Of a stretch of 64,000 nt of DNA, positions 28,314 to 36,845 are shown in pieces (within the stretch, counting starts at the first letter, position 1; each line of letters starts with the position of its first letter). The notes under the pieces were generated by a model. It was not told where the DNA came from and made no database searches. It saw only the letters and a list, made by a program, of their open reading frames with translations. The translations under genes and the position numbers were made by a program. Source of the DNA: Hyphomicrobiales bacterium (GTDB lineage: Bacteria > Pseudomonadota > Alphaproteobacteria > Rhizobiales > Rhizobiaceae). Location of the stretch: NCBI GenBank assembly GCA_900474095.1, contig UCOA01000028.1:54583-118582 (forward strand), in the 5' to 3' direction.

Positions 28314-28556
28314 GTGATCAATGCACGCGTAACAGTGACGCTGAAGAACGGCGTTCTCGACCCGCAGGGCAAGGCAATCGAGGGCGCGCTTGGCGCTCTC
28401 GGTTTCGACGGCATCGGCCATGTCCGCCAGGGCAAGGTCTTCGATCTCCAGATCGAGACCGCCGACAAGGCAAAGGCCGAAGCCGAAGTAAAAGCAATGT
28501 GCGAGAAGCTTCTGGCCAACACGGTCATCGAGAATTACGCCATCTCGATCGCCTGA
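28314..28556 (+). CDS. purS: Phosphoribosylformylglycinamidine synthase subunit PurS
   Basis: The small dimeric subunit that bridges PurL and PurQ in the FGAM synthase complex. The 80-residue protein starts from GTG (MINARVTVTLKNG) after AGGAAAAGACGACA. Seen: the family pattern VTLKNGVLDPQGKAIEGALGALGF and the end CEKLLANTVIENYAI. Its position straight after purC and before purQ is the classical order of organisms with a three-part enzyme; purL is some 3.8 kb further on. Confidence 0.96.
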   Translation: MINARVTVTLKNGVLDPQGKAIEGALGALGFDGIGHVRQGKVFDLQIETADKAKAEAEVKAMCEKLLANTVIENYAISIA

Positions 28557-28725
28557 GTGCATCCAGGGTCGTGATTGCCAAGTCTTCGACACGCCAGGAC
28601 CCAGACGTTTCAATGTTCCTTCGGCACGTTGAGGAAGAAGCGGGACAGGCCCTGGATGGCGAAGGCGTATGGCTGACCGACCAACTGCCGCCTGCTTAAA
28701 TCTCACCGATTACGGAGACAGGAAT

Positions 28726-29397
28726 ATGAAATCAGCCGTCGTCCAGCTTCCAGGCCTCAACCGTGACCGTGACATGATTGCGGCGCTGACCAAGATTTCC
28801 GGCAAGGCGCCTGTCACAATCTGGCAGACCGAGACGGATATCCCGGATGTCGATCTGATCGTCATCCCCGGCGGCTTCTCCTACGGCGACTATCTGCGTT
28901 GCGGCGCAATCGCGGCGCGCATGCCGGTGATGCAGGCGATCAAGGCAAAGGCCGAGACCGGCGTCAAGGTGCTGGGGGTCTGCAACGGTTTCCAGATACT
29001 TGTGGAAGCAGGTCTTCTGCCCGGCGCGCTGATGCGCAATTCTTCGCTGAAATTCGTCTGCAAGGAAATCATGCTGGAAGTCGTCAACGCCAACACCGAC
29101 TTCAGCCGCGCCTATGAACAGGGACAGATCATCCGCTGCCCCGTCGCCCATCACGATGGCAATTATTTTGCCGACGCGGAAACGCTGAAGACAATCGAGG
29201 GCAACGGCCAGGTCGTTTTCCGCTATGCCGCGGGCACCAATCCTAACGGTTCGATCAACGACATTGCCGGGGTTGTCAACGCCAAGGGCAATGTCCTTGG
29301 CATGATGCCGCATCCGGAAAACCTGATCGAAGCCGCCCATGGCGGCGCCGATGGCCGCGGCCTGTTTGCCTCCGCTCTTGATGTAATAGCTGCTTAA
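28726..29397 (+). CDS. purQ: Phosphoribosylformylglycinamidine synthase subunit PurQ
   Basis: The glutaminase subunit that feeds ammonia to PurL. The 223-residue class I amidotransferase starts [10 protein letters not shown] after GGAGACAGGAAT. Seen: [13 protein letters not shown], the nucleophile Cys86 in GVCNGFQ, and the His-Glu pair in PHPENL near residue 200, so the triad is intact. A 169-base gap after purS contains no convincing gene. Confidence 0.97.
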   Translation: MKSAVVQLPGLNRDRDMIAALTKISGKAPVTIWQTETDIPDVDLIVIPGGFSYGDYLRCGAIAARMPVMQAIKAKAETGVKVLGVCNGFQILVEAGLLPGALMRNSSLKFVCKEIMLEVVNANTDFSRAYEQGQIIRCPVAHHDGNYFADAETLKTIEGNGQVVFRYAAGTNPNGSINDIAGVVNAKGNVLGMMPHPENLIEAAHGGADGRGLFASALDVIAA

Positions 29398-29449
29398 CAA
29401 TCCGCCTGATAGAAGGCTCCCACCGAGACCGAATCACAGGGGCCTTCCG

Positions 29450-29851
29450 ATGCGCGGCACAGCTTTCATCCGTTTTCTTGCCATTGCCGGCGTGGTCGCC
29501 ACGCTTGCCGCCGGTTGCCAGTCGGCCAGCCCGCCAGCGCCTGCGCAGAGCACGGCGGCGTTGCCCACCATGGAACGCGTCGCGCTCGGTGCAAACGCCT
29601 GCTGGTTCAAATCCGGCGACGCAGCCTTCAAGCCATATCGCCTGGCGCCGGAACTCAATTCCTTCTCCGGACGCCCGCGCATCCTGCTCGTCAAGCGTAA
29701 TTCACCCGAATCACGCCCGCTCGCTGTCGTCCAGGCTGAGGGACACCCTGCCCGGCTTCAAGCCTTCGGACCGCTGTTCAATGAAGCGGTTGGCACGAGA
29801 ATGGCAACAGACGTGAAGCGCTGGGCGGCGGGCGGCACCGGTTGCCGATGA
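29450..29851 (+). CDS. Hypothetical lipoprotein
   Basis: A 133-residue protein with a lipoprotein signal peptide: MRGTAFIRFLAIAGVVATLAAGC, where Cys23 is in the lipobox LAAGC. The mature part is short and soluble, with a proline/serine-rich linker and a later block FKPYRLAPELNSFSGRPRILLVKR; two cysteines (ANACW and TGCR) might bond. I know no function. It follows purQ by 52 bases in the same direction and may share its transcript without being part of purine synthesis. Confidence 0.75.
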   Translation: MRGTAFIRFLAIAGVVATLAAGCQSASPPAPAQSTAALPTMERVALGANACWFKSGDAAFKPYRLAPELNSFSGRPRILLVKRNSPESRPLAVVQAEGHPARLQAFGPLFNEAVGTRMATDVKRWAAGGTGCR

Positions 29852-29857
29852 GGCGCT

Positions 29858-29904
29858 TGCAAGATTTGCCTCGCCGCCACGACAGCGCTCTGCCAGATCT
29901 TGCA
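29858..29904 (+). terminator. Possible terminator after the lipoprotein gene
   Basis: TGCAAGAT and ATCTTGCA form an 8-bp stem around a 31-base loop, and GCTTTTCTTTTTT follows directly. The long loop weakens the call, but the T-tract is good and the position fits the end of the purCSQ-lipoprotein unit. Confidence 0.4.
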
Positions 29905-30086
29905 GCTTTTCTTTTTTAGAGTTTTGCTCGACAATTCCCTGTCGCGGACTTTTGACCGAGCCTCCCGAGATCGGGCAGTATTCTGTGCGTTTCCCGCTCA
30001 CAAGCCTGTCACGAAACTGCGTTACGTCGCTCGAAGCGAGTCCACTGCAAACGCCGCAGTCCTTCCACGGCCAGGAATGCATATTG

Positions 30087-30434
30087 ATGAGTGTTACGAT
30101 CTATCACAATAACCGCTGCGCCACGTCCCGGGCGGTGCTGGAGACGATCCGCGGATCCGGTATCGAGCCTGTTGTCATCGACTACATGAAAACGCCGCCA
30201 ACCCACGAGCAAATGCTGGCGCTTCTGCTCGCCATGGACATGTCACCGCGCGCGCTGTTGCGCACGAAGGAGCGCTCTTACGTGGCACTGAACCTAGACG
30301 ATGAGAGCAAGACAGACCGACAGATCCTCGATGCGATGCTGGCACATCCGGAACTGATCGAACGGCCGATCGTCGTTACCGAAAAAGGCGTGGCGGTCTG
30401 CCGGCCGAAGACGAAGGTTCTTGAACTCTTGTAG
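30087..30434 (+). CDS. ArsC-family (glutaredoxin-type) reductase
   Basis: A 115-residue protein of the ArsC/Spx-like thioredoxin-fold family. Seen: the opening MSVTIYHNNRCATSR, with the catalytic Cys11 and the HNxRCxxSR arsenate-reductase pattern, then IDYMKTPPT and RPIVVTEKGVAVCRPKTKVLELL, which matches glutaredoxin-dependent arsenate reductases closely. No arsB/acr3 or arsR gene is near, so arsenate resistance is possible but not shown; many rhizobia carry such a lone gene. The start was set by CCAGGAATGC and domain onset; the open frame extends 45 codons upstream. Convergent with the DUF1127 gene, six bases away. Confidence 0.88.
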   Translation: MSVTIYHNNRCATSRAVLETIRGSGIEPVVIDYMKTPPTHEQMLALLLAMDMSPRALLRTKERSYVALNLDDESKTDRQILDAMLAHPELIERPIVVTEKGVAVCRPKTKVLELL

Positions 30435-30440
30435 CCGGCA

Positions 30441-30686
30441 TCAGTTCCAATAGGCCTGCGAGGCTTCACGCCGCGCCTCGGCGGCCGTGACGCCGATGTC
30501 CGCAAGCTGTTCATCCGTCAGCTCGGCAAGCGCAATGCGGCTGAGCCGCTTTTCTTCCCGTTCGCCAATCCATGAAACCACCTGCGATAACAAGCGCCAC
30601 GCACGGGACACGACGCTCACGTGTGCCCGAATTGTATTTGTTTTCCGCGTGCAAATTGCACCATCTGCAGTACAAATTGTACCCAT
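30441..30686 (-). CDS. DUF1127 small protein
   Basis: A small basic protein with the DUF1127 pattern RLSRIALAELTDEQLADIGVTAAEARREA at its end, 81 residues from the ATG after AGGATGAGG. DUF1127 proteins are often short RNA- or phosphate-linked regulators in rhizobia; the function here is unknown. The start is doubtful: the first 20 codons overlap a pair of operator-like palindromes and give a repeated peptide (GTICT, GAICT), which suggests the true start may be the GTG at 30620, giving 59 residues. It is divergent from a MocR-type regulator, which may control it. Confidence 0.8.
   Translation of the reverse strand: MGTICTADGAICTRKTNTIRAHVSVVSRAWRLLSQVVSWIGEREEKRLSRIALAELTDEQLADIGVTAAEARREASQAYWN
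30649..30682. promoter_or_regulatory. Paired 13-bp palindromes, probable operator between DUF1127 and MocR genes
   Basis: Two nearly identical odd palindromes, GTGCAAATTGCAC (30649-30661) and GTACAAATTGTAC (30670-30682), have centres exactly 21 bases apart, i.e. two helical turns. This is the look of a cooperative dimer-dimer binding site. The adjacent divergent MocR/GntR regulator is the natural ligand, but that is inference. Confidence 0.6.
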
Positions 30687-30776
30687 TGACCTCATCCTGT
30701 CGATTGTCACGGTTGTTTTCGAATGCCTCAATGTCTTAATTGACTCACAAACGGATGCAATATAGAAATTGTCACC

Positions 30777-32195
30777 ATGACAACCTGGATGCCAAACCCC
30801 GGCCAAGGCCAAGGCCCCCTTTACGCGCGCATTGCCGACCAGATCGAGCAGGCGATTACCGGTGGCGTGCTGCCGGCTGGAACGAAATTGCCGCCGCAGC
30901 GCAATCTCGCTTTCGATATCGGCGTGACAATCGGCACAATCGGTCGCGCCTATCATCTGGTCCGCGAACGCGGCCTTGTCAGCGGCGAGGTTGGCCGCGG
31001 CACCTATGTGCTGGACAATGCGGATATGCGGCCGGCCGAACAGGCCGATCCGATGACCGCGGCACTTGCCGGCACCCGGCCGATCAAGGCGCCGCCGGGC
31101 AAGCTCCGGTTCGACAGCACCGCGGCGCCGGATATCGGCCAGGGCAAATCGCTCGAAAAATTGCTGATCGACATCAGCCGCGAACACCCAGCCGACATTG
31201 CCAGCTACGCTCGCGATTTTCCGGCGCACTGGTTTGAAGCGGGAAGCCGGTGGCTTGCCAAGGGAGCGTTCAAGCCGCAGCCCGATCGCATTGTCCCGAC
31301 CCTCGGTGCCCATGCCGGCGCCGTCGCCGTCATCGCGGCCGTCACCGCTCCAGGCGATAAGATCGCTTTCGAAAACATCACCTATTCGCAGATCAGCCGC
31401 AGCGCCGGCCTGATCGGTCGACGCACGATTCTTCTGCGCACCGACGACTACGGTCTTGATCCGGAAGACTTCGAGCGCGTCTGTGCCCAGCAGCACCCGA
31501 AACTCGCCTTCCTGATGCCGACCGCACAAAACCCGACAGTCGTGACATTGTCATTGGATCGCCGGCAGGCGATTGCCGATATTGCCCGCCGCTACGGCGT
31601 CTGGCTGCTGGAGGACGATCTCTATGGCGCGATGACGGGCGACATGACGCCGCTTCTCGCAGAACTTGCGCCGGAGCGGACATTCCTGGTCGGCGGCCTG
31701 TCGAAATCGGTTGCGGCCGGTGTGCGCGGCGGTTGGGTCGCCTGCCCTCCCCATTTCAGCCAGCGCATCCGTATTGCCCACAAGATGGTGAGCGGCGGCA
31801 TGCCGTTCCTGCTCGCCGAACTCTGCGCACGCTTGGTGCTGAGCGGGGAAGCCGCGATCCTGCGCTCCAGATGTATCGACGAGATACGCGCGCGCGAGCA
31901 GATGGCGCGCGAGATATTTTCAGGCATCGAGTTCAACTCGCACCCGCATGTGCCGTTTTTGTGGTTGAAGCTGTCCGAGCCATGGTTCTCCGGTACCTTC
32001 AAGCACGCAGCCTTCGAAGAGGGCGTGCTGGTCGATGACGAGGACGAGTTCAAGGCAGGGCGGACCGAAAGTGTCTTTCATCGCGTGCGGATCGGCTTCT
32101 CCTCGCCCGCCGACCGCAACGAGGTGCGGCGCGGCTTCCTGACCCTTCGCCGGCTGCTCGACAGCGGCCGCACCGGCTATGACAGTTTCGCCTGA
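30777..32195 (+). CDS. MocR-type regulator (GntR DNA-binding domain plus PLP aminotransferase-like domain)
   Basis: A 472-residue transcription factor of the MocR/PdxR group. Residues 15-80 form a GntR winged helix (IADQIEQAITGGVLPAGTKLPPQRNLAFDIGVTIGTIGRAY); after a linker, an aminotransferase-like domain follows with AQNPTVVT, YGVWLLEDDLYGAM and the PLP-lysine site GLSKSVAAGVRGGW. MocR proteins sense PLP, GABA, taurine or similar amino compounds; the effector here cannot be read. No clear ribosome site precedes the ATG. It is divergent from the DUF1127 gene with paired palindromes between, suggesting autoregulation and control of the neighbour. Confidence 0.9.
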   Translation: MTTWMPNPGQGQGPLYARIADQIEQAITGGVLPAGTKLPPQRNLAFDIGVTIGTIGRAYHLVRERGLVSGEVGRGTYVLDNADMRPAEQADPMTAALAGTRPIKAPPGKLRFDSTAAPDIGQGKSLEKLLIDISREHPADIASYARDFPAHWFEAGSRWLAKGAFKPQPDRIVPTLGAHAGAVAVIAAVTAPGDKIAFENITYSQISRSAGLIGRRTILLRTDDYGLDPEDFERVCAQQHPKLAFLMPTAQNPTVVTLSLDRRQAIADIARRYGVWLLEDDLYGAMTGDMTPLLAELAPERTFLVGGLSKSVAAGVRGGWVACPPHFSQRIRIAHKMVSGGMPFLLAELCARLVLSGEAAILRSRCIDEIRAREQMAREIFSGIEFNSHPHVPFLWLKLSEPWFSGTFKHAAFEEGVLVDDEDEFKAGRTESVFHRVRIGFSSPADRNEVRRGFLTLRRLLDSGRTGYDSFA

Positions 32196-32379
32196 TCGAA
32201 CCACCGGTCGCGCCAGCAAAAAAGCCCGCGATCTCCTGTGCTTTTCCGGCATTTTCCTGTCGCATCCCGGAGTGGCATCGGCTAAAGAAACGCCGACGCG
32301 ATCTCTTTGTTTTGACGCATCCCCGTAGGCAGACGGCATCTGGCCGTCCGGGATGCTCCAACGGACCGAATGGACCACG

Positions 32380-34611
32380 ATGACCATTTCCAATACCCGC
32401 CCCATCACCGCCGACCTGATTGCCTCGCATGGCCTGAAGCCGGATGAGTACCAGCGCATCCTGGACCTGATCGGCCGCGAGCCGACCTTCACGGAACTTG
32501 GCATCTTCTCGGCGATGTGGAACGAGCACTGCTCCTATAAGTCCTCGAAGAAATGGCTGCGCACGCTGCCGACCACCGGTCCGCGCGTGATCCAGGGCCC
32601 GGGCGAAAATGCCGGCGTCGTCGACATCGATGACGGCGATTGCGTCGTCTTCAAGATGGAGAGCCACAACCATCCCTCCTACATCGAGCCCTATCAGGGT
32701 GCGGCGACCGGCGTCGGCGGCATCCTGCGCGACGTTTTCACCATGGGCGCACGTCCGGTCGCGGCGATGAATGCGCTCCGTTTCGGCGCGCCGGATCATC
32801 CGAAGACCCGTCACCTCGTTTCGGGCGTCGTTGCCGGCGTCGGCGGTTACGGCAATTCCTTCGGCGTACCGACTGTTGGCGGCGAGGTCGAGTTTGACGC
32901 CCGCTACAATGGCAACATCCTCGTCAACGCCTTTGCCGCGGGCCTTGCCAAGTCCGATGCGATCTTCCTGTCGGAAGCCAAGGGCGTCGGCCTGCCGGTT
33001 GTCTATCTCGGTGCCAAGACCGGCCGCGACGGCGTCGGCGGCGCGACCATGGCATCGGCCGAGTTCGACGAGTCGATCGAAGAAAAACGTCCGACCGTTC
33101 AGGTCGGGGACCCCTTCACCGAAAAATGCCTGCTCGAAGCCTGCCTCGAACTGATGAAGACAGGTGCTGTCATCGCCATTCAGGACATGGGTGCTGCCGG
33201 TCTCACCTGCTCGGCTGTCGAAATGGGCGCCAAGGGCGACCTCGGCATCGAATTGCAGCTCGATCAGGTTCCCGTACGCGAAGAGCGCATGACCGCCTAT
33301 GAAATGATGCTGTCGGAAAGCCAGGAGCGCATGCTGATGGTCCTGGAACCGGCCAAGGAAGAGGTCGCCAAGGCGATCTTCGTCAAGTGGGGCCTGGATT
33401 TCGCCATCGTCGGCAAGACCACCGACGATCTGCGTTTCCGCGTCATCCATCAGGGCGAGCAAGTTGCAAACCTGCCGATCAAGGAACTGGGTGACCAGGC
33501 GCCGGAATACGACCGCCCGTGGACACCGGCGAAAACGGCTGCGCCGCTTGCTGCCGATGATATCCCCCAGGCGGATGTCGCCGATGCCGTTCTGTCGCTG
33601 GTGGGGTCGGCCAACAACTCCTCGCGCCGCTGGGTCTATGAGCAGTACGACACGCTGATCCAGGGCAATTCGCTACAGTTGCCGGGCGGTGACGCGGGCG
33701 TCGTGCGCGTCGAGGGCCACCCGACAAAGGCGCTCGCCTTCTCCTCTGACGTGACGCCGCGTTATGTCGAGGCCGATCCGTTCGAAGGCGGCAAGCAGGC
33801 CGTAGCCGAGTGCTGGCGCAACATCACCGCGACCGGCGCCTTGCCGCTGGCGGCCACCGACAACCTCAATTTCGGCAATCCGGAACGTCCTGAAATCATG
33901 AGTCAGCTCGTCCATGCCATCAAGGGCATCGGCGAAGCCTGCCGCGCGCTCGAGTTCCCGATCGTGTCCGGCAATGTCTCCCTCTACAACGAGACGAACG
34001 GCCAGGGCATCCTGCCGACCCCGACCATCGGCGGCGTCGGTCTGCTCGCCGACTGGTCGCAGATGGCGCGCATCCGCTTTGCGGCCGAAGGCGAGGACAT
34101 CCTCCTCGTCGGCGCGCCGGAAGGCCTCGGTGCTCATCTCGGCCAGTCCGTCTATCTTCGCGACATCCATGGCCGCACTGACGGCCCTGCCCCGCATGTC
34201 GATCTCGCCCACGAGCACAAGACCGGCGATTTCGTCCGCGGGCTGATCACAGACGGCCTGACGACCGCCGTGCATGATTGCTCCTCGGGTGGTCTGGCGC
34301 TGGCAATTGCCGAAATGGCGATGGCGTCGGGCATTGGCGCGACGGTTTCGGCGGTCGCGGGCCGCGATCCCATCCCTGTCTTCTTCGGAGAAGACCAGGG
34401 ACGCTATGTCGTCACCGTCAAGCCGGAGCATTCAGACCTTGTTGCGGAGCGGGCACGGGTTGCGGGCGTATCCGCACCCGTAATCGGAATGACCGGCGGT
34501 ACCGAAGTGGTGCTCGGCTCGGCCCAGCCGCTTGCAATCGTGCAATTGCGTTCGGCACACGAGTCATGGTTCCCGGATTTCATGGAAGGCAGCCTGCCGG
34601 AATCAAACTGA
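32380..34611 (+). CDS. purL: Phosphoribosylformylglycinamidine synthase subunit PurL
   Basis: The catalytic synthetase subunit making FGAM with PurS and PurQ. The 743-residue protein is the short (small) PurL expected when separate purS and purQ exist, and both do in this window. Seen: the opening [65 protein letters not shown] and the late GDNEN-like NLNFGNPE region. The ATG was chosen for the family start; a frame nine codons longer is open. It is 3 kb away from purQ, with ArsC, DUF1127 and MocR genes between. Confidence 0.97.
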   Translation: MTISNTRPITADLIASHGLKPDEYQRILDLIGREPTFTELGIFSAMWNEHCSYKSSKKWLRTLPTTGPRVIQGPGENAGVVDIDDGDCVVFKMESHNHPSYIEPYQGAATGVGGILRDVFTMGARPVAAMNALRFGAPDHPKTRHLVSGVVAGVGGYGNSFGVPTVGGEVEFDARYNGNILVNAFAAGLAKSDAIFLSEAKGVGLPVVYLGAKTGRDGVGGATMASAEFDESIEEKRPTVQVGDPFTEKCLLEACLELMKTGAVIAIQDMGAAGLTCSAVEMGAKGDLGIELQLDQVPVREERMTAYEMMLSESQERMLMVLEPAKEEVAKAIFVKWGLDFAIVGKTTDDLRFRVIHQGEQVANLPIKELGDQAPEYDRPWTPAKTAAPLAADDIPQADVADAVLSLVGSANNSSRRWVYEQYDTLIQGNSLQLPGGDAGVVRVEGHPTKALAFSSDVTPRYVEADPFEGGKQAVAECWRNITATGALPLAATDNLNFGNPERPEIMSQLVHAIKGIGEACRALEFPIVSGNVSLYNETNGQGILPTPTIGGVGLLADWSQMARIRFAAEGEDILLVGAPEGLGAHLGQSVYLRDIHGRTDGPAPHVDLAHEHKTGDFVRGLITDGLTTAVHDCSSGGLALAIAEMAMASGIGATVSAVAGRDPIPVFFGEDQGRYVVTVKPEHSDLVAERARVAGVSAPVIGMTGGTEVVLGSAQPLAIVQLRSAHESWFPDFMEGSLPESN

Positions 34612-34794
34612 AGACCGGTGGGTCCTGGCCCTGAATTTTCCGGACGTGCTCGCCATCAATCTGGCGGCTACCCGCAACGCTTGCCTCGCGTTAAGGAAAG
34701 ACGCTGAAACAAACGACGGCCGCACTTCCCAAAGTCTAACCTGAACCCTATCTGCTGATCCAAAAGAACTCGCGGATAGGTTTCAGGGGCAAGT

Positions 34795-35550
34795 ATGAGC
34801 GGAGGTGAAGTGCACTGGTACGCGTGGTTGAACAAATTGCGCCGCTCCTGGCGCTATCGCCTGGCTTATCGACTGGCGCGGCCACAGGCTCCGAAACAAC
34901 CGGTCCCTTTCCGTGGTCCGGCACTGATCGTTGGGTCCGCGCCGGCTTCCAACTTGCCAGAAGGGTTTGACAGCCGGTTTTCCGTTATTTGCGTCAACGG
35001 TTCCCAGGTCGTGACTGCCGGCTGGGGTATAGATGCGCCAGACGTCACCTTCCTGCAATTCAACCAGGTGGAAGGCAAAGGCGAGCGAGCCGCCGCGGTG
35101 CGCGGCGCTCTGTCGGGCAAACGCTGCGGCATTCTTTATGTGCTTCGATGGCCGAAGAGCGAAGCGCGGCTGCGTGAAGGTCTCGCCGCGTTTGACTACG
35201 GCTACAATGAATTGCGGCTCATCAACCAGTATCACCGAACTCGCCTGGCCGAATCTGTGCTCGGACGCATCATTCCCGAGGGTGACAATGAATCGAAATT
35301 TTCCAACGGCATAACGTCGCTTCTCTACGCCATTTACAATGGCGCGACCGCCGTCATCATAACCGGCATCGATCCTTCCTCGGCAGGCCATGTCTACAAC
35401 GACCTCAAAATGCGGAGGCTGCATTCCGATACCGACGTAAAAATATTGCTGGAACTGTTGGAACGCGGTTTTCGCCTCTATACAAGTGATCCGCATGTGG
35501 CAGAATCGACGGGATTGCCGCTGTGGAGCAAGAAAGAATTGAGGGAGTAG
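34795..35550 (+). CDS. Unknown protein with a sialyltransferase (GT29)-like pattern
   Basis: A 251-residue protein I cannot assign firmly. After a short N-terminal amphipathic stretch (WLNKLRRSWRYRLAYRLARP) come PALIVGSAPASNLPEGF and DSRFSVICVNG, then FSNGITSLLYAIYNGATAVIITGID and a late YNDLKMRRLHSDTDVKILLELLERGFRLYTSD. This order, VG(S/N)xxS then a serine-rich helix, a glycine after beta strands and a His before the C-terminal helix, resembles GT29-like sialyltransferase folds, with DUF115-like enzymes as an alternative. A GT role, if any, is inference. AGGGG stands five bases before the ATG. It precedes bolA by three bases, so it is transcribed with it. Confidence 0.6.
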   Translation: MSGGEVHWYAWLNKLRRSWRYRLAYRLARPQAPKQPVPFRGPALIVGSAPASNLPEGFDSRFSVICVNGSQVVTAGWGIDAPDVTFLQFNQVEGKGERAAAVRGALSGKRCGILYVLRWPKSEARLREGLAAFDYGYNELRLINQYHRTRLAESVLGRIIPEGDNESKFSNGITSLLYAIYNGATAVIITGIDPSSAGHVYNDLKMRRLHSDTDVKILLELLERGFRLYTSDPHVAESTGLPLWSKKELRE

Positions 35551-35553
35551 CAT

Positions 35554-35787
35554 ATGCCGATGACACCGGGCGACATTGAAGACATGATCAAATCCGGTAT
35601 TCCGGGCGCCAAGGTGACGATCCGGGATCTGGCCGGAGACGGCGACCATTATGCTGCTGAAGTCGTGGCAGAGGCCTTCCGCGGCAAGAGCCGGGTTCAG
35701 CAGCACCAGATGGTTTACAATGCGCTGAAGGGAAATATGGGCGGCGTGCTGCACGCGCTTGCCCTTCAGACATCCGCGCCGGAGTAG
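35554..35787 (+). CDS. bolA: BolA-family protein (IbaG/BolA-like)
   Basis: A 77-residue BolA-fold protein that typically pairs with monothiol glutaredoxin in Fe-S and iron signalling. Seen: a compact BolA pattern with the conserved RVQQHQMVYNAL motif, whose histidine is a cluster ligand in such complexes. The grxD gene with a CGFS site lies 370 bases downstream in the same direction, matching the known BolA-Grx partnership. GAGGGAG precedes the ATG; the spacing to the upstream gene is three bases. Confidence 0.93.
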   Translation: MPMTPGDIEDMIKSGIPGAKVTIRDLAGDGDHYAAEVVAEAFRGKSRVQQHQMVYNALKGNMGGVLHALALQTSAPE

Positions 35788-35792
35788 GCTTA

Positions 35793-36017
35793 ATGGCCGG
35801 CCTGATGAATGAACTGGTCAGTGGCGTCGTTGATAGCGTTCTGAAGGAAATCCTGAAGAAGGCCGGCGGCGGGATCGCGACAAAACGCCAGAGACGGCAG
35901 GCGCGGTCTGCCACCACCGGCCGTTTTAAGAAGGCGCCCGCGAAAAGGGCTGCAAAACCAGCAAAGAAGCAGGTGAGCCGCCGTAGGACGGCCGCCGCGC
36001 GGAGCAAGGCACGATGA
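35793..36017 (+). CDS. Small strongly basic protein between bolA and grxD, unknown
   Basis: A 74-residue protein that starts with an amphipathic or hydrophobic helix (MAGLMNELVSGVVDSVLKEI) and continues as a lysine/arginine-rich tail (about 19 basic residues in the last 44, with AKRAAKPAKK-like histone-H1-type repeats). No motif is recognised. It begins five bases after bolA behind GGAGTAGGC, so it is co-transcribed; a nucleic acid or membrane-surface binding role is only a guess. Reading frame and base composition fit a real gene. Confidence 0.6.
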   Translation: MAGLMNELVSGVVDSVLKEILKKAGGGIATKRQRRQARSATTGRFKKAPAKRAAKPAKKQVSRRRTAAARSKAR

Positions 36018-36154
36018 TTTCGCGGCGGCGTGTCGCAGCCCCGCAAGTCATCAATTTTTGTTGGGATCGGGTGATGAAAATCACGGGCGTGCATGCTATC
36101 TAAGACGGATGGACACCCCGGCCCTTGACGCTGGAGCAGGAAGGACTACGACAT

Positions 36155-36490
36155 ATGAGCGGAATCAACGAATTTATCGACAACGAAGTAAAGAGCAACG
36201 ACGTCGTTCTTTTCATGAAGGGCACGCCGCAGTTCCCCCAATGTGGGTTCTCTGGCCAAGTGGTCCAGATGCTCGACTATATCGGTGTCGACTACAAGGG
36301 CATCAACGTGCTCGCCGATGCCGATCTACGCCAGGGCATCAAGGACTACTCCAACTGGCCGACCATTCCGCAGCTCTACATCAAGGGCGAATTCATCGGC
36401 GGTTGCGACATCGTGCGCGAAATGTTCCAGGCTGGCGAACTCCAGTCCCATTTCGAGGAACATGGCGTCGCCGTCAAGGGCGCAGCCTGA
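36155..36490 (+). CDS. grxD: Monothiol glutaredoxin (Grx4/CGFS type)
   Basis: Binds and transfers [2Fe-2S] clusters, with BolA as partner. The 111-residue protein starts [12 protein letters not shown]. Seen: the active site CGFS at Cys30, [18 protein letters not shown] (the glutathione-binding and fold-typical TIPQ and GGCDI motifs) and a monothiol fold throughout. The start was chosen for AAGGACTACGACAT and the family onset. It follows bolA and the basic protein after 137 bases and ends in a strong terminator. Confidence 0.97.
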   Translation: MSGINEFIDNEVKSNDVVLFMKGTPQFPQCGFSGQVVQMLDYIGVDYKGINVLADADLRQGIKDYSNWPTIPQLYIKGEFIGGCDIVREMFQAGELQSHFEEHGVAVKGAA

Positions 36491-36518
36491 GATCTGATTT
36501 TCGGTTACGTGGCACCTG

Positions 36519-36542
36519 AAAAAGGCGGGTCACCGCCTTTTT
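36519..36542 (+). terminator. Terminator of the bolA-grxD unit
   Basis: AAAAAGGCGG pairs perfectly with CCGCCTTTTT over a 4-base loop, 28 bases after the grxD stop, and the T-run continues to seven. One of the clearest terminators of the window. Confidence 0.93.
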
Positions 36543-36845
36543 TTGATTCCTGCGAATTGTGACGCCTGCCTAATGTTACGCGACCTTTAACAGTTGCAAC
36601 AAATATGAATCCGCTGTCACAAGGTGGTTGAGAAACAGGGCGTAAGCACGCGAGGCAAACGTTCGGCATCGGTATAATCATTGCCGTGCCACCCCAACCA
36701 ACCGTTATCAGGTTCTTTTACTTGAAAGCGTTCGGACCCCGCTTTCGCCAGATATGGGACTACCGGCTCCGGCATTTTCATCCGCGCCTTTTCGACTGGA
36801 ACGTGTTTCAGTTCAGGCGCCCGGCACTCCGCCAGGAATATTCCT
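36543..36845. other. Intergenic region before the tandem transporters
   Basis: Some 300 bases hold the promoter of the MFS pair. A TATAAT occurs at 36673-36678, but I find no matching -35 at the right distance. No regulator-sized palindrome or small gene is convincing. Confidence 0.4.

Noticed and set aside
28499..28699. Short open frame between purS and purQ
   Set aside because: It overlaps the purS end, lacks a ribosome site and gives an unremarkable peptide; the 169-base gap is better seen as non-coding.
36640..36690. TATAAT at 36673 as a promoter for the MFS pair
   Set aside because: No -35 hexamer lies 16-18 bases upstream.
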